64,000 bases of DNA, from assembly GCF_000502835.1 (NCBI RefSeq), contig NZ_AYVL01000005.1, positions 144,672 to 208,671 of the forward strand. The letters are read 5' to 3'. Source of the stretch: Mesorhizobium sp. LSJC280B00 (GTDB lineage: Bacteria; Pseudomonadota; Alphaproteobacteria; Rhizobiales; Rhizobiaceae). The position numbers and the translations under genes were made by a program. The notes beneath the pieces were generated by a model. That model saw only the letters and a list, made by a program, of their open reading frames with translations, was not told the origin of the DNA and did not search any database. This document shows positions 37,072-47,523 of the stretch, piece after piece (position 1 is the first letter of the stretch; the number at the start of each line of letters is the position of its first letter).

Positions 37072-40000
37072 TGGCAATATTCAGGCGCATCCTCCGTATC
37101 CTTTTCTACACGCTGCTCATCGTCGTGGCAGCGGCGGTGGGGGCGCTCGTCGTGCTGACCAAAACCGAGCGCGGCCGCGAAAACCTTGCCGGCATCATCT
37201 CGACCATGGCCTCGACCGGTGATCGCAAGGTCACTGTCGTCGGCATCGACGGCATCTGGTCGGGCGCGCTGAGGGTCGATCATGTCGTTCTGGAGGATCG
37301 CGAAGGCGCCTGGATGGTGGCGCGCAACGTGGCCGTCGATTGGTCGCCGCTGGCACTCCTGTCGAAGAGCTTCAGCGCCGATCGCATTGGGGCCGAGCGT
37401 ATCGAGTTGGCAAGGCTGCCGGTGGCCAATACACAGTCGAGCCAAAGCGGAGCGACGACGCTGCCGGTTTCCATCGACGTCAGGCAACTCGACCTTCCCG
37501 AAATCGCGCTCGGGCAGGCTCTGGCCGGCAGCGGTGTCGCCGAACTTGCAGCCAAGGGAGCGCTCAAGGCGGACGCCTCACCATTGGCGATCGAGACCAA
37601 CCTCAACATCGTTCGCCACGACGGCAAGCAAGGCACGGTCGACGCCAAAGCCCATTTCGCGCCGGCCGACAACAAGCTCGACCTCGACCTTAAGGCATCC
37701 GAGCCGGCCGGCGGCATCATCGCCAACCTGCTCAACCTGCCGGGCGCGCCGCCGGTCAACATTGTCGTTTCCGGCACCGGACCGCTCGCCAACTGGAATG
37801 GCATAGGGACCTTCGTTGTCGACGGCCGGATCGTCACCCAGCTTACCGGTCGCCATCAGCTCACCGACAAGGGTCATTATGTCGAGGCCAACGGCGATGG
37901 CGAATTCGAGCGCTTCCTGCCCGAAACCCTGAAACCGCTGTTTGCCGGCAAGACCACCTTCGACCTCGCCGGCACAGCGACCGCGGCCGGCGGCGTCGAT
38001 GTCGAGCGCGCCAATATCGACAGCGGCGCCGTGCACGCGACCGCCACAGGCATTGTCGATCCGAACGGCGCCAGCGACCTTTCGGTGAAGCTCGCCGCAA
38101 AGGGGCCGCCGATCGTGCTCAGCCTCGGCAGCGAGGCGCAGCCGATAACCGTGGCGATCAAGGATGCCACGGCCCGCGCTTTCGGCGGTGGCAAGGCGCC
38201 GATGGTCGATATCGGCGCGTCGCTGGTCTCGGTGGTGGCGGGCGGCACGCGGGTGGACGACCTGATCGGGCAAGTGCATTCCGATGGTTTCGACATCCAG
38301 AACCGTAGCGGGCCGGTCACCATCAAGCTGACGGCGGCCGACCTGAACACCGACGTCGCGACTTTGGCGCCGCTGATAACGGGCAGGGTCAGCGCCGGTC
38401 TCGCCGGCTCCGTCAGCAAGGAACAGATTGTCGTCGACGACGGCACGCTACGCAGCGACGCGCTCAATGCGTCCGTAACAGCCACAGTGGCGCTTGCCGA
38501 TCTGTCGATGACGCTCAAGATGAATGCCGACGCGGCTTCGACGGCGCTGCCGCCGCAAATCAGCTCGGTTCTCGGCGAGCGCGTGCAGTTTTCCGCAACC
38601 GCGACACGCGACCCGGACGGTGCGTTCGCCGCCAACGCATTGCAACTCACCTCCGGCACGCTTAGCGCCAGCGGCACCGCCAGTGCGCAAGGCACCGATA
38701 TCCGGGCCGACATCAAGGGTACGCTGGGCGACGTATCGGTGCTGTCGCCGCTGGTCGGCGCCAAGGTCGGCGGCGCCGTCGGTTTCGCGCTGACCGCAAG
38801 CGGCGCGCGCAGCGCTCCGGATTTCTCGGTTTCGGCCAACAGCGACAGCCTGACGGCGTCCGGTCATATGGTGAAACAGATCAAGCTGAGCGCGAGCGGC
38901 AAGGCCGATATCGCCAGTCCAGCCGCCGATGTCTCGCTGACCGGCTCGGTCGACGACCAGCCGCTCGACCTCAAGGCATCGCTGGTCACAACCGACGGCA
39001 AGCGCTCCATCAATGGACTTGCCGTCTCGTTAGCCGACAACAAGGTCTCCGGCGACCTCGGGCTCGACGACAACCTGCTGCCGCTCGGCACGTTGACCCT
39101 CGATGCCGCCGATATTGCTCCGCTGGCCGCACTCGCGGGCCAGTCGGTAGCCGGCGACGTGCGCGGCACCATCCGCTTTGCGAACGACAACGGAGCGCCG
39201 ACGGTCGCGATCGATGCGACGAGCGCCGTGATTTCGCGCGGCGAACTGGCGGCGAAGACAATCGCCGTCAACGCGCTGGTCGCCAATTATCTCAAAGCAC
39301 CGGCAATCGCCGGCAAGATCAAGGCCGACACGATCACCTCCGGAACCACGGTGATCAGCGGCATCGATGTCGACCTGAAGCGCGATGGCGACTGGACCGG
39401 CTTTAGCGGCGGCGCCACGGTCGCCGGCATTCCGGCCAGCGCGTCCGGGCGGGTCAGGGTTGCGAACGGCACCACCAGCATCGAGCTTGCCTCGGGCGAG
39501 GCGACCATCCGCGGCATCAAGGCAGCTGTCGCGCAGCCATCAGCGCTGACAATCGCCAATGGCAGGGTGAGCATAGAGAAATTGGCGCTCGGTGTCGGCG
39601 GTGGTTCGGTTGCCGTGTCGGGTACGGCCGGCCAGACGCTCGATCTCGCTGCCACCTTGTCGGCGGTGCCGGCAGCGCTTGCCAATGATTTTTCACCGGG
39701 TCTCGATGCCGTCGGCGCGCTCAGCGGCACCGCGCAGGTCACCGGATCGTCGGCTGCCCCAGATATTCGCTTCACCGCCCGCCTCAGCGGCGCCGAAACC
39801 AGCCAGACCCGGCAGGCTGGCCTCGGGCCGCTGGATCTCGACGCGGCAGGCCGTTTCTCGTCGGCCAGCGGCCTGGCCATCGAGCAGGCGACGCTTGCCG
39901 GCGAGAAAATCTCCGGCAAGGCAGCCGGCACCATCAATCCGAACGGTGCCAGCGATTTTTCGCTCGACCTGGCCTCTACCGGTCCGAGCCTGCCGTTGTC

Positions 40001-43000
40001 ACTTGGCAGCAAGGAGAGCCCGATCAAGCTCGAGCTACAGGCGATATCGCTAACGGCGGCCGGGCAGGGCGCCCAGCCGAAGCTCGACATTTCCGCGACG
40101 CTGCCATCGGCCGCCACCAATCTGGCTAAGATCGAGGGCATCACGCTTGCGCTGCACTCCGATCGCTTTGACGTGAAAGCCCGGAGCGGGCCGATCTCCG
40201 GCACCGTGACTGCCGAAAAAATCGGCCTCGACAATCCGACTATCGCGCCGCTGATCGCCGGCAAGGTCACCGCCAAACTCGCCGGCAGCCTTGCCGCCGA
40301 TGCCATCGTCATCGATAGCGGCACGGTGACCAGCGACGCGTTGAACAGCGGCTTCAACGGGCGGGTCTCGCTGGCCGACGGCCCCATCGCCCTCAATGTC
40401 AAGGCGGACGCCGCCTCGGCGGCACTGCCGGGGTCGGTACGTGGCGTGCTCGCCGAGCGAACGCAATTCAGTGCCGCGCTGAAGCGGGACGCCAATGGCA
40501 ATGTCACCGCCAATACCGTCAGGCTGTCGTCCGGTTCGCTGACGGCAGACGGCCAGGCGAGCCTTGCCGACAACAAGCTCAGCGCCGACGTCAAAGGCGC
40601 GCTAGGCGACGTCTCGCTGCTATCCAAGGACGCCAAAGGCGCCATCTCTTTCGCGCTGAATGCGCAAGGCGCCAGCACCGCGCCGGATCTGTCGCTGAGT
40701 ATCAACAGCGACAGGCTTTCGGTCGCGGCGCGCGAGATCACCGGTCTGAAGCTCACTGCCACCGGCAAGGCTGATGCCGCCAACCCGGCTGCGAATGTGC
40801 AACTCACCGGAAATGTCGGCGGCCAACCGCTGCAGGGCAGCGCCGTGCTGGCGACATCGGACGGCAAACGCGCCATCAATGGACTTTTGCTGTCGCTCGG
40901 CAAGAACCGTATCTCCGGCGACCTGGCGCTCGACGATGCCTTCCTGCCGGCCGGCACCGTGGCGCTCGACCTGCCCGATATCGGTCCGCTTGCGGCCCTG
41001 GCACTGGAAAAGGCCGATGGCGATGTGCGCGGCACGATCGCCTTCTCCAAGGCGGGTACCGTGCCGCAAGTCGCCGTCAAGGCGACGACGGCCTCGATCT
41101 CGCGCGGCGATGTCTCGGCCAAGGCCGTGAGCATCGACGCGCTGATCGCCAACTATCTGGCGGCACCGGTGATCTCGGGCAAAATCCGTGCCGACAGCGT
41201 AACTTCCGGCGGCACGGCTATTCGGGGCGTCAACGTCGATCTCAAGCGCGACGGCGAATGGACCGGCTTTTCCGGTGGCGCTACCGTCAAGGATATTCCG
41301 CTGAGGGCGGCCGGCCGGGTCAAGGCGGTCAAGGGCACGACGACGGTCGAACTTGCCTCCGGCGAGGCGACCATCCGCGGCATCAAGGCGGCCATCGCCC
41401 AGGCCTCGACCATCAACATCGCCAATGGAGTGACCAGCCTCGACAGGCTGGTGCTCAACCTCGGCGGCGGCACGGCGACGGTCACGGGCAAGGCTGGGCA
41501 GGCGTTCGACCTCAACGCGACGCTGGCCCGCATCCCGATCTCGATAGCCAACAGTTTTTCGCCGGGCCTCGATGCCGCCGGTTCCATCTCAGGCACGGTG
41601 AAGGTGACGGGCGCGCCGGCCAATCCGGCCGTTGCCTTCAAGATCGACGCCGCAGGCGTTCAGACGTCGCAGACCCGTGGTGCAGGTTTCGGCGGCATGG
41701 GCGTTTCATCCTCAGGTACGTATTCGGGCAACAGACTGACGTTCGACGCCAACATGAGCGATGCCGCCGGCCTCGGCCTCAAGGGCGGCGGCACGATGAC
41801 GACATCAGGCGGGCCCACCCTTGATCTCAACTTTTCCGGCAAGGTGCCGTTCGCCTTCCTCACCAGGACACTCGCCGCGCAAGGCCTGTCCCTGAGCGGC
41901 ACGGCCGACGTCGATGTGCAGGTGCGCGGCCCGGCGACGTCGCCGGTGATCTCAGGCACGGTCCGCACGTCAGGCGCCCGCCTGCTCGACGCGCGCTCGG
42001 GGCTTGCGATCAACGACATCACTGCCGATGTCGCTATCGGCAATGGCGTGGCCAGGATCAATCGCCTGACCGGCACGCTGTCGACACGCGGCAGCCTTTC
42101 GGCCAGCGGCACCGTCGGCATCGATCCGGCTAAGGGTTTTCCAGCCGATCTGTCGATCAAGCTCGTCGACGGCCGCTATACCGACGGCAAGGTGGTCACT
42201 GCCAATCTTGGCGGCGACCTGACCGTCAAGGGACCGCTCATCTCCGCGCCGGTGATTTCCGGTACCGTCAACTTGGCCAAGACCGTCATCACCGTACCCG
42301 AAAAGCTGCCCGGCTCGCTGGCCGAGCTCAACGTCAAGCACAAGAATGCGCCGGCCGCCGTACGTGCGCAGGACAAGGCGTTGCGCCCGGCCGCTGCAAG
42401 CAGCGGTGGCGGCGGCAGCGGCCTCAATCTCGACGTCACAGTCAATGCGCCGAGCCAGATCTTCATCCAGGGCAGGGGTGTCGACGCCGAGCTCGGCGGT
42501 TCGCTGCGGCTGACCGGCCCGGCATCGTCACCCCAGGCGGTCGGCACCTTCACCTTGCGGCGCGGGCGGTTGACGATCCTTGCCAAGCGGCTGACCTTCA
42601 CCGAAGGCACCGTCGGCTTTTCCGGCTCTCTGGTGCCCTACCTCAATCTCACGGCGCAATCGAAGACGACCAGCGCCACCGTGACCATCGTGGTGTCGGG
42701 CGAGGCGAACAACCCGAAATTCACCTTCTCCTCGGTACCCGCGTTGCCGGAGGATGAGGTGCTGGCGCAGCTGATCTTCGGCCGTTCGATGTCGAACCTG
42801 TCGCCGCTGCAGATCGCGCAGCTTGCCGAGGCTGCCGGACAACTGGCCGGCGTCGGCGGCTCGACCTCCCTGCTGCAGAACCTGCGCAGCGCAATCGGCG
42901 TCGACGATCTCGACGTAATCACCGATGAACAGGGTGGCACCGCCGTCTCGGCGGGCAAGTATCTCAACGACCGTACCTATGTGACGATCCAGAAGGGCGA

Positions 43001-43121
43001 CAGGCCGGGCTCGGGTAAGGCAACCGTCGATCTCGACGTTGGGCGCGGCGTCAAGCTGCGTGGCGAGGCAACCGACGCCGGCGAAGCCAAAGGCGGTGTT
43101 TTCTACGAACGGGAATATTGA
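37071..43121 (+). CDS. tamB: TamB translocation and assembly module protein with internal duplication
   Basis: A 2016-residue AsmA-like protein: an N-terminal inner-membrane anchor (ILRILFYTLLIVVAAAVGAL), a very long beta-rich periplasmic groove and the conserved TamB domain at the C-terminus (about 1750-2016: SQIFIQGRGVDAELGG, FTLRRGRLTILAKRLTF, PEDEVLAQLIFGRSMSNLSP). About 620 residues in the middle are present twice in tandem (roughly 38.0-39.8 kb and 39.9-41.7 kb). For example, DLKRDGDWTGFSGGATV recurs as DLKRDGEWTGFSGGATV 1866 bp later. This explains a length well above the 1259 residues of E. coli TamB. Coupled to tamA. Confidence 0.95.
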   Translation: MAIFRRILRILFYTLLIVVAAAVGALVVLTKTERGRENLAGIISTMASTGDRKVTVVGIDGIWSGALRVDHVVLEDREGAWMVARNVAVDWSPLALLSKSFSADRIGAERIELARLPVANTQSSQSGATTLPVSIDVRQLDLPEIALGQALAGSGVAELAAKGALKADASPLAIETNLNIVRHDGKQGTVDAKAHFAPADNKLDLDLKASEPAGGIIANLLNLPGAPPVNIVVSGTGPLANWNGIGTFVVDGRIVTQLTGRHQLTDKGHYVEANGDGEFERFLPETLKPLFAGKTTFDLAGTATAAGGVDVERANIDSGAVHATATGIVDPNGASDLSVKLAAKGPPIVLSLGSEAQPITVAIKDATARAFGGGKAPMVDIGASLVSVVAGGTRVDDLIGQVHSDGFDIQNRSGPVTIKLTAADLNTDVATLAPLITGRVSAGLAGSVSKEQIVVDDGTLRSDALNASVTATVALADLSMTLKMNADAASTALPPQISSVLGERVQFSATATRDPDGAFAANALQLTSGTLSASGTASAQGTDIRADIKGTLGDVSVLSPLVGAKVGGAVGFALTASGARSAPDFSVSANSDSLTASGHMVKQIKLSASGKADIASPAADVSLTGSVDDQPLDLKASLVTTDGKRSINGLAVSLADNKVSGDLGLDDNLLPLGTLTLDAADIAPLAALAGQSVAGDVRGTIRFANDNGAPTVAIDATSAVISRGELAAKTIAVNALVANYLKAPAIAGKIKADTITSGTTVISGIDVDLKRDGDWTGFSGGATVAGIPASASGRVRVANGTTSIELASGEATIRGIKAAVAQPSALTIANGRVSIEKLALGVGGGSVAVSGTAGQTLDLAATLSAVPAALANDFSPGLDAVGALSGTAQVTGSSAAPDIRFTARLSGAETSQTRQAGLGPLDLDAAGRFSSASGLAIEQATLAGEKISGKAAGTINPNGASDFSLDLASTGPSLPLSLGSKESPIKLELQAISLTAAGQGAQPKLDISATLPSAATNLAKIEGITLALHSDRFDVKARSGPISGTVTAEKIGLDNPTIAPLIAGKVTAKLAGSLAADAIVIDSGTVTSDALNSGFNGRVSLADGPIALNVKADAASAALPGSVRGVLAERTQFSAALKRDANGNVTANTVRLSSGSLTADGQASLADNKLSADVKGALGDVSLLSKDAKGAISFALNAQGASTAPDLSLSINSDRLSVAAREITGLKLTATGKADAANPAANVQLTGNVGGQPLQGSAVLATSDGKRAINGLLLSLGKNRISGDLALDDAFLPAGTVALDLPDIGPLAALALEKADGDVRGTIAFSKAGTVPQVAVKATTASISRGDVSAKAVSIDALIANYLAAPVISGKIRADSVTSGGTAIRGVNVDLKRDGEWTGFSGGATVKDIPLRAAGRVKAVKGTTTVELASGEATIRGIKAAIAQASTINIANGVTSLDRLVLNLGGGTATVTGKAGQAFDLNATLARIPISIANSFSPGLDAAGSISGTVKVTGAPANPAVAFKIDAAGVQTSQTRGAGFGGMGVSSSGTYSGNRLTFDANMSDAAGLGLKGGGTMTTSGGPTLDLNFSGKVPFAFLTRTLAAQGLSLSGTADVDVQVRGPATSPVISGTVRTSGARLLDARSGLAINDITADVAIGNGVARINRLTGTLSTRGSLSASGTVGIDPAKGFPADLSIKLVDGRYTDGKVVTANLGGDLTVKGPLISAPVISGTVNLAKTVITVPEKLPGSLAELNVKHKNAPAAVRAQDKALRPAAASSGGGGSGLNLDVTVNAPSQIFIQGRGVDAELGGSLRLTGPASSPQAVGTFTLRRGRLTILAKRLTFTEGTVGFSGSLVPYLNLTAQSKTTSATVTIVVSGEANNPKFTFSSVPALPEDEVLAQLIFGRSMSNLSPLQIAQLAEAAGQLAGVGGSTSLLQNLRSAIGVDDLDVITDEQGGTAVSAGKYLNDRTYVTIQKGDRPGSGKATVDLDVGRGVKLRGEATDAGEAKGGVFYEREY

Positions 43122-43382
43122 AACCGGCCGTTCGCGCAGAACAACTGGTTGCCTGAAGAACGAGCGGCGCAGCGGCGAATGTCCCAGTTTAATTGCCCGT
43201 TGAGATTTCAGACGAAATCCCTGGCGCAGTAGCAAATTTGCGCCAAGACTGTCGTTATCGCGCGAACCGCCCTGCTTTCAAAGTTGCACATTCCTTGGCA
43301 TGTTCCCAATCCGTGCCGTCTTTGACATCATGGCGCGGATGCGGAATGTTAAAAGGCAGAAAGCCAACAATGGGAGTTAGTC
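43122..43382. other. Intergenic region before the peptide-type ABC operon
   Basis: A 261-bp gap that should contain the end of the tamAB transcript and the promoter of the importer. No hairpin terminator with a T-run and no small gene is obvious. GGGAG lies seven bases before the next ATG. Confidence 0.4.
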
Positions 43383-45035
43383 ATGACGATCTACAAGAGT
43401 AACGGCGACCGCGTTCCCGATCACATCCTGGCCATGGCCGAAGATGCCAAGGCAGGCAAGATGGATCGTCGCGAATTTCTGGCTCTCGCCAGCGTCTTCG
43501 GCGCCTCGACGGCGATGGCCTATGGCATGCTTGGCCTTGCAGACCCGACGCCGGCCAAGGCGGAAGAGGTGAAGGGCAAGAAAGGCGGGATACTGAAGGT
43601 CGCGCAATGGATTAAGGATCCGAAGGATCCGCGCAAGTCCGACTGGTCGGAAATCGCCAATGCCGAGCGCCAGGCGCTCGAGCCGCTGGTCAAATACACC
43701 ACCGAATACACGTTCCGCCCCTATCTGCTGGAGAGCTGGGACGTGAATGACGACGCCACCGAATACACGCTGCATGTGCGCAAAGGCGTCACCTGGAACA
43801 ACGGCGATCCGTTCACCGCAGACGACGTCATCTTCAACCTCAAGCGTTGGGCCGACAAGAAGGCCGAAGGCAATTCCATGCCGGGTCGCCTCGGTTCGCT
43901 GGTCAAGGACGACAAGCTGGATGAGAGCGCGGTGACCAAGGTCGATGACCACACGATCAAGCTGACGCTCAGCAAGCCGGATATCGCCCTCATTCCCAAC
44001 GTGTGCGACTATCCCGGCCTCATCGTCCACAAGACGTTCGACGAAAAAGGCGGCGACTTCAAGTCCTGCCCGATCGGCACTGGGCCGTTCGAGCTGGTCT
44101 CCTACGATGTCGGCCAGAAAGTGGTCTACAAGCGCCGCGAAGACAACAAATGGTGGGATGGTGACGTCTTCCTCGACGGCATCGAGTTCATCGACTACGG
44201 CACCGATCCGGCGGCGATGGTCAGCGCTTTCGAAGCAGGCGAAGTGCACACCAATTTCGAAACCTCGGCCGACTATGTGTCGATCCTCGACGGCATGGAC
44301 TTGGCGAAGTCCGAGGTCGTCACCGCCTCGACGATCGTCTGCCGCACCAATGTGGCCAACAAGCCTTACGGCGACCAGAAGGTTCGCAACGCCCTGCAGC
44401 TCGCGGTCGACAACGCTGTCGTCCTCCAGCTCGGCTACGGCAATGCCGGCACGGTTGCCGAGAACCACCATGTCGCCCCGATCCATCCGGAATACTACGA
44501 ATTGCCGAAGGTTGCTCGCGACCCGGCGAAGGCAAAGGCGCTGATGGCGGAAGCCGGCCAGGCCGATTTCGAGCACGAGCTGATCACGGTCGACGAGGAC
44601 TGGCACAAGAACACAGGCGATGCGATCGCCGCGCAGATGCGCGACGCCGGCATCAAGGTCAAACGTACGGTGCTGCCGGGTTCGACCTTCTGGAACGACT
44701 GGACGAAGTATCCGCTGTCGATGACCAACTGGAACATGCGGCCGCTCGGCGTCCAGGTTCTGGCGATCGGGTATCGTACCGGTGAAGCCTGGAATGAGAC
44801 GGCTTGGTCGAATCCGGAGTGGGATGCCAAGCTCAACGCTGCGCTCGCGGTTGCCGACGCAGCCAAGCGCAAGGAAATGATGAAGGACATCGAGCAGATC
44901 CTGCAGGATTCCGGCATTATCATCCAGCCTTATTGGCGCAAGCTCTACAGCCATTCGGTCAAGGCGGTGCAGAACTACAAGATGCACCCGACCTTCGAGC
45001 GCGACTACGGCAAGGTCTGGCTCGAGCAGGCCTGA
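43383..45035 (+). CDS. Peptide/nickel-type ABC transporter substrate-binding protein (Tat-exported)
   Basis: A 550-residue SBP_bac_5 family receptor. A twin-arginine signal is present: 27 residues precede [21 protein letters not shown]. The mature domain has the family blocks [45 protein letters not shown] (shown in parts elsewhere) and [15 protein letters not shown]. It is the first gene of an importer operon. Tat export suggests folding before export, which is less common for this family. The ligand (peptide, opine, glycoside or other) cannot be deduced. Confidence 0.92.
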   Translation: MTIYKSNGDRVPDHILAMAEDAKAGKMDRREFLALASVFGASTAMAYGMLGLADPTPAKAEEVKGKKGGILKVAQWIKDPKDPRKSDWSEIANAERQALEPLVKYTTEYTFRPYLLESWDVNDDATEYTLHVRKGVTWNNGDPFTADDVIFNLKRWADKKAEGNSMPGRLGSLVKDDKLDESAVTKVDDHTIKLTLSKPDIALIPNVCDYPGLIVHKTFDEKGGDFKSCPIGTGPFELVSYDVGQKVVYKRREDNKWWDGDVFLDGIEFIDYGTDPAAMVSAFEAGEVHTNFETSADYVSILDGMDLAKSEVVTASTIVCRTNVANKPYGDQKVRNALQLAVDNAVVLQLGYGNAGTVAENHHVAPIHPEYYELPKVARDPAKAKALMAEAGQADFEHELITVDEDWHKNTGDAIAAQMRDAGIKVKRTVLPGSTFWNDWTKYPLSMTNWNMRPLGVQVLAIGYRTGEAWNETAWSNPEWDAKLNAALAVADAAKRKEMMKDIEQILQDSGIIIQPYWRKLYSHSVKAVQNYKMHPTFERDYGKVWLEQA

Positions 45036-45046
45036 CCGGACGATCC

Positions 45047-45071
45047 GGAAAGGGGCGTCTCGCCCCTTTCC
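45047..45071 (+). other. Intercistronic hairpin after the binding-protein gene
   Basis: A perfect 11-bp stem, GGAAAGGGGCG with CGCCCCTTTCC, and a 3-base TCT loop begin 11 bases after the stop. Pyrimidine-rich sequence (CTCGCTCTTTGC) follows. It could be a partial terminator or an mRNA-stabilising loop. Confidence 0.65.
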
Positions 45072-45256
45072 CTCGCTCTTTGCATGGTCCTTGGACCGGA
45101 AGTCGGCGCAGCAAAAAGTTGCGGACTCTTCGGCCTGGGTCTGCAATAAAAAGGGTATTGCATCTGGGACTGGTCTGAAGGCTTGTTCTGCCGCTGGCGG
45201 CAGCGCACGGCTTGCAAACCGGTTCCACCCCCCAACCCGACCGGCAGGGGACCGCC

Positions 45257-46291
45257 ATGCTTTCTTTCGTTATCAGGCGTCTCGGCACCATGGCATTGAC
45301 GATGCTGTGCCTGACGATGATCGTCTTCTTCCTGGTCAATCTCGGGCCTAATCTGAAGAAGCTCGCGATCAGCCAGACCGAAATGCACACATCCGCCGAG
45401 CAGCTTGAGGCTTGGCTGGTCAACCATGGCTATCGGCAGAATTTCTTTATCCGCTACGGCCAATGGCTGGGCATCATGCCCAAGCAGCCGGTGACCGACC
45501 CGGCGACCGGCAAGCCCGCACAGCGTTTCTCCTTCTGCAACGATCCGGTCGTGCCGACATTCTCCGGCATCCTGCAAGGCGATTTCGGTTGCTCGACCAA
45601 GTTCAAGACGACGGTCGCTTCGAAACTCTTTCCGGCGCTCAGCGCCACCGGCATCCTGATGCTCTGCGTGCTGGCCGTAATGGTGCCGATCTCGCTTTTG
45701 ATCGGTATTCTCGCCGGCATGCGCGAGGGTTCACGCACCGACCGCACATTGTCGGTGGCTTCGATCGCCTCGACGGCGACGCCCGAATATGTTTCGGGCG
45801 TTATCTTCACCGTGATCTTTGCCTCCTGGCTTGGCGTGCTGAACGGTTCGGCGGCCTCGGCCAGCCAGGGCATCACCTTCTATAATTTCACCTTACCGGT
45901 GATGACGCTGGCGATATACGGCATCGGCTACATCGCTCGCATGACCCGCGCCTCGATGGTGGAGGTGATGACACAGCAATATATCCGAACCGCCCGGCTG
46001 AAGGGCCTCTCCTTCGGCAGCGTGGTGATAAAGCACGCTCTGCGCAACGCGCTGATCGCGCCATTCACGGTCATCATGCTGCAGTTCCCCTGGCTGCTCA
46101 CCGGCGTCGTCATCGTCGAGGTGATGTTCCGCTACCAGGGGTTCGGCTACACGCTGGTCGAGGCCGCCGGCAACAACGACATCGATCTTCTGCTCGGCTG
46201 CTCGCTGGTCTCGGTGTTTATCGTCCTGATCACACAGCTCATCTCCGATGTCGGCTACGCGTTCCTCAATCCGCGCATCAGAGTTCAATAG
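45257..46291 (+). CDS. Peptide-type ABC transporter permease (DppB-like)
   Basis: A 344-residue inner-membrane permease. It begins MLSFVIRRLGTMALTMLCLTMIVFFLVNL, the typical N-terminal helix of DppB, and carries the EAA-type loop YIRTARLKGLSFGSVVIKHALRNAL. A loop of about 90 residues between helices 1 and 2 includes a Cys pair (FCNDP, GCSTK). The start at 45257 has AGGGGA upstream; the longer open frame to 45212 lacks this. The 221-bp gap before it contains the hairpin at 45047. Confidence 0.92.
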   Translation: MLSFVIRRLGTMALTMLCLTMIVFFLVNLGPNLKKLAISQTEMHTSAEQLEAWLVNHGYRQNFFIRYGQWLGIMPKQPVTDPATGKPAQRFSFCNDPVVPTFSGILQGDFGCSTKFKTTVASKLFPALSATGILMLCVLAVMVPISLLIGILAGMREGSRTDRTLSVASIASTATPEYVSGVIFTVIFASWLGVLNGSAASASQGITFYNFTLPVMTLAIYGIGYIARMTRASMVEVMTQQYIRTARLKGLSFGSVVIKHALRNALIAPFTVIMLQFPWLLTGVVIVEVMFRYQGFGYTLVEAAGNNDIDLLLGCSLVSVFIVLITQLISDVGYAFLNPRIRVQ

Positions 46292-46302
46292 GAGACCGGC
46301 GG

Positions 46303-47460
46303 ATGCAGGTCGAATATCTCAGCGCCTTCAACGTCGTACTCGGCGTGCTTACCCGCTTCTGGCCGGTCTGGATCGCTCTCGCCCTGGTGATGGGGGCGAG
46401 CTTCGGCTACAAGAAGAAGCTAGGCCTTTACGGCCAGCTTTTCGACAGCGGCGTCGGCATCGTCGGCGTCGGCATCTGCCTGTTCTGGCTGTTTACGGCG
46501 ATCTTCGCGTCGACCATCTCGCCCTTCGATCCGCTCGCCCAAGTGCCGATCATGAAGGACGCGCTGCCGGGCGCAATCGAGCCGGCGTCGAAACTTGTAT
46601 ACTATTTCGGCGGCGACAAGCTCGCCCGCGACGTGTTCTCCCGCATGGTCTATGGCAGCCAGATCGTGCTGATCATCGCGCCGGCGGCGACCGGTTTTGC
46701 GCTGATGGTCGGCATTACGCTCGGCCTGCCGGCCGGCTATTATGGCGGCAAGATCGATACGGTGCTGTCCTTCCTCGCCAACCTTGTGCTGGCCTTCCCG
46801 GTGATCCTCCTGTTCTACCTGCTGGTGACGCCGGGCATCATGGACACGCCGATCCCCTACGCGATGGCAGGGCTGTTCTTCCTGTTTCCGATCATCTTCT
46901 TCAGTGTGCTGTTCTGGACGCGCTACAAGAACCGCCCCGACCGCCTCTATATCCTGCTTGGCCTGACGTTGGTACTTGGCGGCTGGATCTATGCAGGCCT
47001 TGTCTTCGATGCCGATCCGTTCAAGATCATCCACATCGATCCCAACCAGCTCAACATCTTCGTGGCGGTGGTGTTCGCCTCCAGCCCCGGCGTGTTCCGC
47101 ATCGTGCGCGGCCTGGTCATGGATATCAAAACGCGCGACTATGTTGCGGCGGCACAAACGCGCGGTGAATCGCCCTGGTACATCATGCTGTGGGAGATAT
47201 TGCCCAATGCGCGCGGGCCGCTGATCGTCGACGCCTGCCTGCGCATCGGCTACACCACGATCCTGCTCGGCACGCTCGGCTATTTCGGGCTGGGACTGGC
47301 GCCGGAAAGCCCGGACTGGGGCACGGCGATCAAGGATGCCAGCCGGCTGCTGCGCTCCTTCATCCACCCGGCGCTGCCGCCGACGATCGCATTGATGTCG
47401 TTCGTGCTCGGCCTCAACCTCCTGGCGGATTCGTTGCGCGAACAGTCTATGAAAGATTGA
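46303..47460 (+). CDS. Peptide-type ABC transporter permease (DppC-like)
   Basis: A 385-residue permease, longer than the usual 280-300. It has the EAA loop YVAAAQTRGESPWYIMLWEILPNARGP and the C-terminal DppC block PTIALMSFVLGLNLLADSLRE. The extra length lies in an additional hydrophobic N-terminal segment and in extra helices in the middle (ITFYLLGLTL-like stretch around residues 200-230). It starts 12 bp after the partner permease stop with AGGAG upstream. Confidence 0.92.
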   Translation: MQVEYLSAFNVVLGVLTRFWPVWIALALVMGASFGYKKKLGLYGQLFDSGVGIVGVGICLFWLFTAIFASTISPFDPLAQVPIMKDALPGAIEPASKLVYYFGGDKLARDVFSRMVYGSQIVLIIAPAATGFALMVGITLGLPAGYYGGKIDTVLSFLANLVLAFPVILLFYLLVTPGIMDTPIPYAMAGLFFLFPIIFFSVLFWTRYKNRPDRLYILLGLTLVLGGWIYAGLVFDADPFKIIHIDPNQLNIFVAVVFASSPGVFRIVRGLVMDIKTRDYVAAAQTRGESPWYIMLWEILPNARGPLIVDACLRIGYTTILLGTLGYFGLGLAPESPDWGTAIKDASRLLRSFIHPALPPTIALMSFVLGLNLLADSLREQSMKD

Positions 47461-47523
47461 TGCCGGGAAGATCGATGCCGGGTTCGGCCCGACATGCCTG
47501 AAGAACAAGGATTGGAGCGACCC

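Noticed and set aside
39287..41152. A 621-residue minus-strand open frame inside tamB
   Set aside because: Ser/Ala-rich low-complexity shadow of the repeated tamB coding sequence; the plus strand is clearly coding.
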